Shown: positions 7,419 to 13,815 of the stretch, in pieces | How positions within the stretch are numbered: position 1 is the first letter of the stretch | Layout: each line of letters opens with the position of its first letter | Assembly: GCA_034440555.1 (NCBI GenBank) | Contig: JAWXCG010000009.1 | Location: 1-14,573, forward strand | Length of the DNA: 14,573 nt | Source: 0-14-3-00-62-12 sp034440555 | Lineage (GTDB): Bacteria; Pseudomonadota; Gammaproteobacteria; Xanthomonadales; Ahniellaceae | Reading direction: 5' to 3' | Made by a program: the position numbers and the translations under genes | The notes under the pieces: model-generated | The model's database searches: none | What the model saw: the letters and a program-made list of their open reading frames with translations, nothing else | Told to the model about the DNA's origin: nothing

Positions 7419-7481
7419 GACGAAACTCTCCGAATTTTTGGTAGGAACCGCGGGGCAGAAACGCTCGAGAGTGTACCAGAA

Positions 7482-7497
7482 CGTGATGCAGGTCACG
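7482..7497. promoter_or_regulatory. CRP/Clp-like palindrome in divergent intergenic region
   Basis: CGTGA-TGCAGG-TCACG keeps the GTGA-N6-TCAC core of CRP-family sites (TGTGA-N6-TCACA); Xanthomonad Clp recognises the same core. It lies 64 bp before the gene at 7418 (-) and 41 bp before the gene at 7538 (+), so it could control either. A modest minus-strand -10 (TACACT, complement of 7470-7475) lies nearby. The outer bases deviate from consensus. Confidence 0.45.
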
Positions 7498-7537
7498 GAT
7501 ACTGGTAAGCGACAGCAATGAGCAGCACACTGACAAG

Positions 7538-8719
7538 ATGAAGAACATCATGATGGCTTGGGAGCTGGGCGGCGGTCTCGGTCATGTCGCCAACCGCTTC
7601 GCCGTTCGCGACACACTGCGCCAGCGTGGACATCAGGTAGCCCTGGCGCTTCGTGACCTGGGCACGCTTTACCGTCTCCGGCCCGAGGTCGCCGAACCAG
7701 TATTCGCCGCGCCCAATCCGCCTGGAATGAGCATTGCCGCCGTGCGTCCCTTGCTCAGTTTTGCCGATGTCCTTTGGCACGACGCAGGTCTGCACGATCC
7801 AGCAATATGCGCGGGCGTGATCAGTGCCTGGCGCAGTCTGTTGGCGCATACCCAATGCGACCTGCTGCTGGCAGATGCCGCACCGATGGCGACCGTGGCG
7901 GCAAAAAGTCTGGGCATCCCGGTCCTGCGCTACGGCATCAGTTTCCTGAACCCGCCTACCGCCGCGCCATTTCCTGTTTTTCGTGACTGGGAGCAGCACG
8001 ATGCAGGCTATTTGCCGCAGTTGGAAGCGCGCTCGGTGGAGCACATCAACAGTGCACTGGGACGACTGGGTGGGCCGCTGGTCGAATCACTCGCGCAGGC
8101 CTGTGCCGATGCGCCGCTGCTGCTGGAATCGCTGCCCGAAATGGATCTTTACGGTCCACGCAACACTGTTGCAAATATGCCCAGCGTCAGCACCGGCGTC
8201 GGCCAGATACCGATTTGGCCAGCGGGCGATGAGCCGCGCGTCTTCTGCTATCTCAAGCATGACTATCCCTGGCTGGAACGACTACTCGGAGCACTGGCTC
8301 GCGCTCCGGCACGCAGTTCGGTATTCATCGATGGGGCGATGCCCGGCCTTCCAGCGGGAGCCCCCATCCATCTGCATGCAACGCCAGTCGATGCGGCCAG
8401 CGCGATCGCACAGAGCGATGTGGTGATCTGTTCTGCCGGCAGCGGCATGATCAATCAGGCACTGCTTGCCGGAAAACCGCTGCTGCTTTTGCCGATGCAG
8501 GCAGAGCAATATCTCAATGCGCGACGCGTCGTGCAATTCGGCGCCGGCCTCTCAGTGACGCCGCCGATCGACAAACCCGAGTTTCTTGCGCCGCTGCGGC
8601 GACTGCTCAGCGAGCCGGGGCTGACTGCGTCAGCACAGGCAATCGCTGCGCGACATGTTGCGATGGCTGGGCAGGACAGCAGCCAGAAAATTGCAGACAT
8701 CATTGAGTCGCACGCGTAG
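7538..8719 (+). CDS. GT-B glycosyltransferase-like protein (paralogue 2)
   Basis: The 393-aa protein is collinear with the product at 5391-6569 and opens MMAWELGGGLGH (His16). Shared blocks include ADVLWHDAG, ADAAPM, FRDWEQHDAG, ERLLGALAR and the C-terminal nucleotide-sugar region VVICSAGSGMINQALLAGKP followed by LPMQAEQ. The expected His of the HGG motif is Ser299, whereas paralogue 1 keeps His. The Glu-Gln pair at 323-324 matches the donor-sugar DQ/EQ position of GT1 enzymes, which paralogue 1 has as EH. The two copies therefore differ at donor-contact positions and may use different sugars, or this one may be weakened. The start at 7538 has no obvious Shine-Dalgarno; ATGs at codons 5-6 are alternatives. 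It converges with the gene at 8783-9388. Confidence 0.85.
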   Translation: MKNIMMAWELGGGLGHVANRFAVRDTLRQRGHQVALALRDLGTLYRLRPEVAEPVFAAPNPPGMSIAAVRPLLSFADVLWHDAGLHDPAICAGVISAWRSLLAHTQCDLLLADAAPMATVAAKSLGIPVLRYGISFLNPPTAAPFPVFRDWEQHDAGYLPQLEARSVEHINSALGRLGGPLVESLAQACADAPLLLESLPEMDLYGPRNTVANMPSVSTGVGQIPIWPAGDEPRVFCYLKHDYPWLERLLGALARAPARSSVFIDGAMPGLPAGAPIHLHATPVDAASAIAQSDVVICSAGSGMINQALLAGKPLLLLPMQAEQYLNARRVVQFGAGLSVTPPIDKPEFLAPLRRLLSEPGLTASAQAIAARHVAMAGQDSSQKIADIIESHA

Positions 8720-8782
8720 CGGCGAGCCATGTTGAACGCGGTCGCGGAGAAAGCTGCGGTTCGCTACGTCGCCCAGGGCCTG

Positions 8783-9388
8783 TTATTCGTCCACCAACTC
8801 CAGAATGAAACGCGCCATTTCGTTGTCGCCGCGCGCGATGAATTCTTCCGGGTCGATGCTGAAGCCGGAGCGCACCATCGCCTCACCGACGCACCATTCA
8901 CGTTGCGCTTCGGTGAAGCGGCGCTTGCTGGCCGCAATCGAAGTAAGCACTTCCGCGCTAGGGACATGTTGGTCAGCTTCAGACACGATCGCCGCGGTTT
9001 GGGCAGTTGTCGCACCCACCGCTGCCATTGCCGTGTCACCCGCATGGCGCACATCCTGGACTGCCGAAATCTCTGCATCGATCGGCGCGGGCGGCGCCTC
9101 GGGCGGCAATGCAGCCAGACGCAGCGCGACCTTTTTGGCCAGCAAATCGTAAAACGCAGGGGCAGTCAGCTTGATGTCTTCGGCTGCCGCTTGCCAGGCA
9201 TGGGCGACGCGATCGGCGCCTTCGACGCTGACAGTCGGGCCGTTTGCAGACGCGACTGGACCGTGCAGCATCGCATCACGGGCATCGTCAATGCGCTTGC
9301 ACAGATCGGTCTTGTGAAACTCACGCACGTGTTGACGCATTTCGATGCGACAGTCCATCAGCAGATCGCGAACGTGTTTCATGGGCAT
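8783..9388 (-). CDS. Hypothetical soluble alpha-helical protein
   Basis: The 201-aa product has no signal peptide or membrane segment. The N-terminus (MKHVRDLLMDCRIEMRQHVREFHK) and C-terminus (AQREWCVGEAMVRSGFSIDPEEFIARGDNE) look helical and charged. The middle (about 95-140) is rich in Ala, Pro and Thr and probably linker-like. No family is recognised. Start at 9388 or, two codons later, 9382: neither has a clear Shine-Dalgarno. It follows pilZ in the same direction, 133 bp away, so co-transcription with the pabB-pilZ block is possible, but a degraded repeat separates them. Confidence 0.65.
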   Translation of the reverse strand: MPMKHVRDLLMDCRIEMRQHVREFHKTDLCKRIDDARDAMLHGPVASANGPTVSVEGADRVAHAWQAAAEDIKLTAPAFYDLLAKKVALRLAALPPEAPPAPIDAEISAVQDVRHAGDTAMAAVGATTAQTAAIVSEADQHVPSAEVLTSIAASKRRFTEAQREWCVGEAMVRSGFSIDPEEFIARGDNEMARFILELVDE

Positions 9389-9454
9389 ATTCTAACCGCT
9401 GCCAGCAGCCTGCAACCGGATCACCAGCAATCAAGCAAGCAAGCTCCGTGCCCG

Positions 9455-9487
9455 ATCGCGGCTCCGGACTTGTCCAGCGGTTCCCTA
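9455..9487. repeat. Degraded copy of element B right end
   Basis: This 33-bp segment matches 5361-5393 without gaps at 26 of 33 positions (by eye), sharing ATCGC.GCTCCG.ACTTGT and the terminal CCTA. Most differences are transitions. Upstream, TCACCAG at 9421-9427, preceded by GG and CCT, resembles the left arm of B (5262-5281), which suggests a shortened, decayed element of about 80 bp. It lies 3' of pilZ on the minus strand, 34 bp past the stop. Confidence 0.5.
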
Positions 9488-9521
9488 CCTGAGCAACACT
9501 GGCTGAAACCGCAACAGTCCG

Positions 9522-9887
9522 TTACATCGTGTGCGTCATGCGGTCCGCAGACAGAGATCCGGCGAGGATGGCCTCGATCTTGGATTTGGCCGCTTCGCCA
9601 TCGGCAGATTCGTTGAACTGGACGCCGATACCTGCAGTGCGATTGCCTTGGGCACCCGGCGGCGTGATCCAGACAACTTTTCCCGCGACCGGCAGGCGGT
9701 CCTTGTCGTCCATCAGCGACAGCAGGATGAACACTTCATCGCCGAGGTTGTAACGCTTGGTGGTGGGCACAAACAGGCCACCACCCTTCACGAAACTCAT
9801 GTACGCGTTGTAAAGCGCGCCCTTGTCCTTGATCGCCAGCGACAGAATGCCCTGTCTGGGTACGCCACTCATCGGACCTGCGGCCAT
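9522..9887 (-). CDS. pilZ: Type IV pilus biogenesis protein PilZ
   Basis: The 121-aa single-domain PilZ protein has the sequence pattern of the pilus-assembly branch: RQGILSLAIKDKGALYNAYM, FVKGGGLFVPTTKRYNLGDEVFILL, LPVAGKVVWITPPGAQGNRTAGIGVQF and a C-terminal THTM. As in the Xanthomonas/Pseudomonas founding members, the RxxxR/[D/N]xSxxG c-di-GMP-binding motifs are missing (the second region reads FVKGGG), so it probably acts through partners such as PilB and FimX and not by binding the messenger itself. GGGAG nine bases upstream supports the ATG at 9887. It sits 175 bp after holB, its usual neighbour; the gap is GC-rich with a small CGCCG-CAG-CGGCG hairpin and no T-run. Confidence 0.93.
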   Translation of the reverse strand: MAAGPMSGVPRQGILSLAIKDKGALYNAYMSFVKGGGLFVPTTKRYNLGDEVFILLSLMDDKDRLPVAGKVVWITPPGAQGNRTAGIGVQFNESADGEAAKSKIEAILAGSLSADRMTHTM

Positions 9888-10062
9888 CGTGCTATCTCCC
9901 TGCTGGATGCTTTAATGCCAGCGCCGCAGCGGCGGCCGCCTGGTGCCAGTATGCGGGTTGGGGATGCACGCATGCAAGGCGCGGGCCACCCAGGAGCGGC
10001 TACAGCCCCAATTCATCAGGCCCCCACGGCGACTCAAGGTGCGACCCGCAGCGCCCGCGTGT

Positions 10063-11037
10063 TTAGCGCAGTGCTTCGCGCAAATCGACCAAGGTGTCGA
10101 TAATCAGCAAGTCACTGCGCAGCGGTGAACTCAGCTGCCCGCGCGACCAGTTGAGCTTGTCCCAACAACGACTGAGCTTGCGAAAGTCGGCGTGAACGAT
10201 GATGGCGGCCATTCGCTGCAGCTCCGGACTGGACGATGCAGACTCCTCCGATCGCATCGCGGCCGTGATCAGCCTGGCCAGTGTACGCAGGCGCAGGTCG
10301 GCGCCTTCATCGGACCAGCGCGCTGCAATGGGCGCGAGTTCCTTGCCCTCGGCCAGTCCGGCAATATCTGCAATCAGCGCCGACACCATGCGCCGTGCTT
10401 CGGGCGCAAGCATAAGCAGCGCTTCGCCAGGGTTGCCATCGGCCAGATCGAGTGCCGAAGCGGCGTCGTCAGCTGCCGCACCCTGCGTCAGCAACCACGC
10501 CACCCCCTCCGCACGATTTGGACCAGCAATATCGATGCGCTGACAACGACTGCGGATGGTCGCAGGCAGCCGCGCCATGTCGTCCGCAACCAGAATCATC
10601 AGCACGCCTGTCTCCGGCTCTTCCAGTGTCTTGAGCAGCGCATTGGCGGCATTGTGATTGAGCGCATCAGCCGGATCGATGATCGCCACGCGCCAGCCCC
10701 CGCGCGCACTGGTCTGGGCGAAGCGTTCGCATAAAGCACGGATCTGATCGACGACAATCTCGGTGCGCACCTTGCCATCGTCGCGTAAACCAAAAGTCAG
10801 ATTGATCGCATCGGCGTGGCTTCCGGCCGCCAGGAACTGACAGGCGCGGCAATGACCGCAGGCAAACCCCTGTGCATCGGGCGATGAACACAGCAGGCTC
10901 GCCTGCAACGCCTTAGCTAGACTTCGCTTTCCCAATCCTGCGGGCGTGGCGAGCAACAGCGCATGCGGCAAACGATCGGCGCTGCGGCGCGCCTGCAACT
11001 GGCGCCACGGCTCGAGCAGCCAAGGTGCCAGCTTCAT
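10063..11037 (-). CDS. holB: DNA polymerase III subunit delta'
   Basis: Delta-prime is the rigid stator of the clamp loader (with delta and tau/gamma) that opens the beta sliding clamp. The 324-aa protein is of normal length. It shows the degenerate P-loop TPAGLGKRSLA (32-41), the four zinc ligands C50, C60, C63 and C66 (FACGHCRAC), a DP-A-DAL-HNAANALLK segment, LLKTLEEP, and the SRC motif at 163-165 whose Arg acts as arginine finger for the neighbouring gamma subunit. The P-loop lacks the classic GxxxxGKT ending, as expected for a non-ATPase subunit. The ATG overlaps the tmk stop as ATGA, implying translational coupling. Confidence 0.95.
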   Translation of the reverse strand: MKLAPWLLEPWRQLQARRSADRLPHALLLATPAGLGKRSLAKALQASLLCSSPDAQGFACGHCRACQFLAAGSHADAINLTFGLRDDGKVRTEIVVDQIRALCERFAQTSARGGWRVAIIDPADALNHNAANALLKTLEEPETGVLMILVADDMARLPATIRSRCQRIDIAGPNRAEGVAWLLTQGAAADDAASALDLADGNPGEALLMLAPEARRMVSALIADIAGLAEGKELAPIAARWSDEGADLRLRTLARLITAAMRSEESASSSPELQRMAAIIVHADFRKLSRCWDKLNWSRGQLSSPLRSDLLIIDTLVDLREALR

Positions 11038-11681
11038 GAGGACACTGTCGTCAGCAGCCAGGCATCGAATTCGCTCAGCACGGCGCTGGCGACTTCGGCC
11101 TGCGAACGACTGGCATCAATAACCCGGAAGCGTTGCGGAAACTGAGCAGCACGCACCAGATAAGACTGACGCACACGTTCGAAAAACGCTTCTTGTTCCA
11201 GCTCAATGCGATCGCGCTCTCCGCGCGCCTGCACACGCGCCAGCCCAGTTGCCACCGGCACATCCAGCAGGAAGGTCAAGTCCGGCTGCAAACCGCACGC
11301 CGCCCATTGCTCGAGCGCCTGAATGCGCTCCAGCGGCTGGCCGCGGCCACCGCCCTGATAGGCGAAGCTGGCGTCGGTAAAACGGTCCGCCACCACCCAA
11401 GTACCTGATTGCAACAGCGGCAATACGCGTTCGCGAACGTGCTGCGCGCGCGCCGCAAACACCAGCAACAGCTCGGTCTCGGCGCACATCTGTCCCTGCC
11501 ACTCTGCGCTCAGCGCAAGCGCTCGGATCGCCTCAGCCAGCGGGGTACCGCCGGGTTCACGCGTTGATTCAAAGTGAATGCCGCGGGCACTGAGGCGTTC
11601 GCGCACAGCATGGATCACAGTGCTTTTACCGGCGCCCTCGCCGCCTTCAAAGCTGACGAAACGGCCACGCGCAGCCTTCAC
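11034..11681 (-). CDS. tmk: Thymidylate kinase
   Basis: Tmk phosphorylates dTMP to dTDP, an essential step for dTTP. The 215-aa protein shows the P-loop FEGGEGAGKST (11-21), TREPGGTPLAE (dTMP binding), DRF at 99-101, SFAYQGGGR, and a lid region ARGERDRIELE with basic residues typical of the bacterial class. The start is GTG 11679-11681, overlapping the mltG stop by 4 nt (GTGA); homology begins a few codons in and no upstream alternative fits. It is coupled on both sides, mltG before and holB after. Confidence 0.96.
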   Translation of the reverse strand: MKAARGRFVSFEGGEGAGKSTVIHAVRERLSARGIHFESTREPGGTPLAEAIRALALSAEWQGQMCAETELLLVFAARAQHVRERVLPLLQSGTWVVADRFTDASFAYQGGGRGQPLERIQALEQWAACGLQPDLTFLLDVPVATGLARVQARGERDRIELEQEAFFERVRQSYLVRAAQFPQRFRVIDASRSQAEVASAVLSEFDAWLLTTVSS

Positions 11682-12694
11682 CCGCCACCCCGCAGCTGAT
11701 GCTTCACTACCGCCGTGTTGTGTTCCTGCAACGTCGCCGAAAACTGCGTCGTGCCATCACCGCGCGCGACAAAATACAGCGTGTCCCCAGCTGCGGGACG
11801 CGCCACTGCTATCAGCGACGCAGCACCGGGCAGCGCGATCGGTGTCGGCGGCAAACCGTAGCGCGTGTAGGTGTTGTAGGGCGTGTCGGTTTCCAGGTGA
11901 CGGCGCGTGATGTTGCCGTTGTACGACGCGCCGATGCCGTAAATCACTGTGGGGTCGGTCTGCAGCTTCATGCCGATCTTCAGTCGGCGTAAAAACACAC
12001 CGGCGATGTCTGGACGATCGCTGGCCTGACCGGTTTCCTTTTCGACAATCGACGCCAGGATCAGCATTTCATCAGCAGATTTCAGCGGCGAATCCGGGCT
12101 GCGTTCTGCCCATGATTTATCCAGCGCACGCTGCATCGCGCCAAACGCACGCTTGAGTACGTCGATATCTTTCTGCCCGCGCACGAAGGAATAGGTTTCC
12201 GGCAGAAAACGCCCCTCAGCGGGCAGATCCACGCGCCCAATCCGCGTCATGATCTCCGCTTCACTGAGCCCGTTCATGGTCTGCTCCAACAGCGGCTCCT
12301 TGGTCAACGCCAGTCGCAGATCCGAGAAGCGCCAGCCCTCAATGATGGTGAACTGGTGGTGGATCACGCGGCCCTTGGCCATGCGATCCAGCAGTTTGCG
12401 CGGGGTCATGCCGGGGGCAATCGCATACTCACCGGCGCGCAGGCCATCCAGCACCTTCATTTCATGCGCCAGTGCGCGCCAGTAAATACGCGGCGCAGGC
12501 GACACGTTTTCCTTGGACAGCTTGCGTACGATCTGATTGAACGAAGTGCCGAGCTTTACATCCAGCACCAATTCGTGACCAGAAAACTCCATGGGTCCAT
12601 CGCTGAACTTGCGATAGTCCTGCCACAGAACAAAGCCGCCGACGCCGCCGACGATCAGCACGAACACCAGCAGTTTGCGCAGAAAAACGGCCAT
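11678..12694 (-). CDS. mltG: Endolytic murein transglycosylase MltG (YceG)
   Basis: MltG is an inner-membrane lytic transglycosylase that cuts nascent glycan strands and helps set their length. The 338-aa protein has one N-terminal transmembrane helix (about 5-23: LLVFVLIVGGVGGFVLW), a LysM-like subdomain, and the YceG catalytic region. The catalytic Glu lies in LASIVEKETG and counts to residue 218, as in E. coli MltG. EGRFLPETY, DPTVIYG, YNTYTRYGLPPTPI and the terminal 'YFV..GDGTTQFS.TL.EHN' are all family hallmarks. ATG 12694 is chosen because the signal-anchor follows directly; the frame is open to 12925 but that part runs through palindromic element C. It starts 152 bp after the pabC stop instead of being tightly coupled. 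Confidence 0.95.
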   Translation of the reverse strand: MAVFLRKLLVFVLIVGGVGGFVLWQDYRKFSDGPMEFSGHELVLDVKLGTSFNQIVRKLSKENVSPAPRIYWRALAHEMKVLDGLRAGEYAIAPGMTPRKLLDRMAKGRVIHHQFTIIEGWRFSDLRLALTKEPLLEQTMNGLSEAEIMTRIGRVDLPAEGRFLPETYSFVRGQKDIDVLKRAFGAMQRALDKSWAERSPDSPLKSADEMLILASIVEKETGQASDRPDIAGVFLRRLKIGMKLQTDPTVIYGIGASYNGNITRRHLETDTPYNTYTRYGLPPTPIALPGAASLIAVARPAAGDTLYFVARGDGTTQFSATLQEHNTAVVKHQLRGGG

Positions 12695-12702
12695 AAGTGT
12701 CC

Positions 12703-12849
12703 TAGGGAACCTCAAGAAACCCCCTGCGCGGTTCGAGTGCAAGGCGCACGGAGCGCAGGAACCGCAGTGTACATGCGGGTACATGAGGATTCCGAGCACC
12801 GCGCAACGCAGCAATCGGATCGCGCAGGGGGTTACTAGAGGTTCCCCTA
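12703..12849. repeat. 147-bp palindromic element C between pabC and mltG
   Basis: The left end TAGGGAACCTC matches the complement of the right end TAGGGGAACCTC. A second block AACCCCCTGCGCG is perfectly repeated in both arms, and weaker complementarity continues inward (CGGTTCGAGTGC against CGATCCGATTGC; CGGAGCGC against CGGTGCTC) to a centre around 12771-12786 with GTAC on each side. The whole interval can fold into one long hairpin. Its right terminus forms the TAG stop of pabC and its left terminus lies 8 bp before the mltG start codon, so it fills nearly the whole operon gap. The termini resemble element B. Confidence 0.7.
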
Positions 12850-13815
12850 TTCTGGAGTCGGCAAACCCAATGCCGGATGCATTGCCTGCATCAGCAAGCG
12901 TGCCGCCCGGTGGGAGTCGTAGCAATGATTGCCAAGCGCACGCACCGGCACAATGCCACGCACGGCGTTGCTCAGAAACAGTTCATCGGCTGCAAAAAAT
13001 TGGGCGCGCGGCATATCCGCCACCGTAACCGAAAAGCCCGCCGGCGGCGACTGCAAAACGCGCTGCCGGCAAACACCTGCGACACCGGCGCGATCCAGTG
13101 CGGGCGTGCGCAGCTCAGTCCCGAAACGTGCGAACACATTCGCCGCGGTCGCCGAAATCACGCGGCCGGCGGCGTCGCAAAGCAGCGCCTCAGCAATCGA
13201 GGAGTCATTCCACTCCGCTCGCGCCATCACCTGCTCGAGTCGATTGGCATGCTTGAGCCCGGCCAGCAGGGGTTGCTCAGAAAGCACCAGGTCGGCGAAG
13301 CGAATCTGTACACCATTGACGTACGTATCGGTTTCAACAACGGACGCGGCATAGCTCATTACCAGTCGCCGCCCACTCGCTCCGTGTGGTGCATAGCCGC
13401 GCGTGCCATCGCCGCGGCTGAGCAGCACTTTGACGATCGCGGCACGTTCGCAGGCCGCTGCGCGTTCTATTTCGGCGCGAAGCAGCGCCCAGTCTGGCTG
13501 CGGCACTCGCAATCCGCTGCAGGCAAGAAGCAGACGATGCAGATGGTCTTCGATCCAGCACGGCTGTTGTGCATGCACGCGGATGGTAGTGAATACAGCG
13601 TCGCCGTAGTGCAGGGCGCGATCGCCAACGGGAACCACCTCGCTCGCAATGCCATCGACCCAGGCCGCCAGCAACCCACAGGGATCTGCAAGTGTGGCGA
13701 GCGGCACGAGTGCATGGTTGGACGAAGCCAGGGGCTGCTCCAGCGCTTCCGGCATTTGCACATCCATTTGCTTCGCCACGCCGGAGCCGTTGCCGAGGAT
13801 GCCGGGAGCGGCCAT
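12847..13815 (-). CDS. pabC: Aminodeoxychorismate lyase PabC
   Basis: PabC is a PLP enzyme of fold type IV that releases pyruvate from 4-amino-4-deoxychorismate to give p-aminobenzoate for folate. Visible features are VPVGDRALHYGDAVFTTIR (64-79), LSRGDGTRGY (132-141), the PLP-lysine K188 in LAGLKHANRLEQ, and SATAANVFARF, the phosphate-side loop. The 322-aa length is about 45-50 longer than usual, all at the N-terminus (1-50), which has no family resemblance. The start at 13815 is still favoured since TGATG overlaps the pabB stop and GGAG sits eight bases upstream; ATG at codon 21 is the alternative. The stop TAG (12847-12849) is shared with the end of element C. Confidence 0.92.
   Translation of the reverse strand: MAAPGILGNGSGVAKQMDVQMPEALEQPLASSNHALVPLATLADPCGLLAAWVDGIASEVVPVGDRALHYGDAVFTTIRVHAQQPCWIEDHLHRLLLACSGLRVPQPDWALLRAEIERAAACERAAIVKVLLSRGDGTRGYAPHGASGRRLVMSYAASVVETDTYVNGVQIRFADLVLSEQPLLAGLKHANRLEQVMARAEWNDSSIAEALLCDAAGRVISATAANVFARFGTELRTPALDRAGVAGVCRQRVLQSPPAGFSVTVADMPRAQFFAADELFLSNAVRGIVPVRALGNHCYDSHRAARLLMQAMHPALGLPTPE

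Noticed and set aside
9431..9445. Short AAGC tandem (CAAGCAAGCAAGC)
   Set aside because: Only about three units in a decayed intergenic region; too short to call a functional repeat.
9888..10062. holB-pilZ gap with a CGCCG-CAG-CGGCG hairpin
   Set aside because: The stem is short, there is no T-run and GC content makes such stems common here; not called as a terminator.
12695..12925. Upstream extension of mltG
   Set aside because: It would read through palindromic element C and antisense pabC; the signal-anchor begins right after the ATG at 12694.
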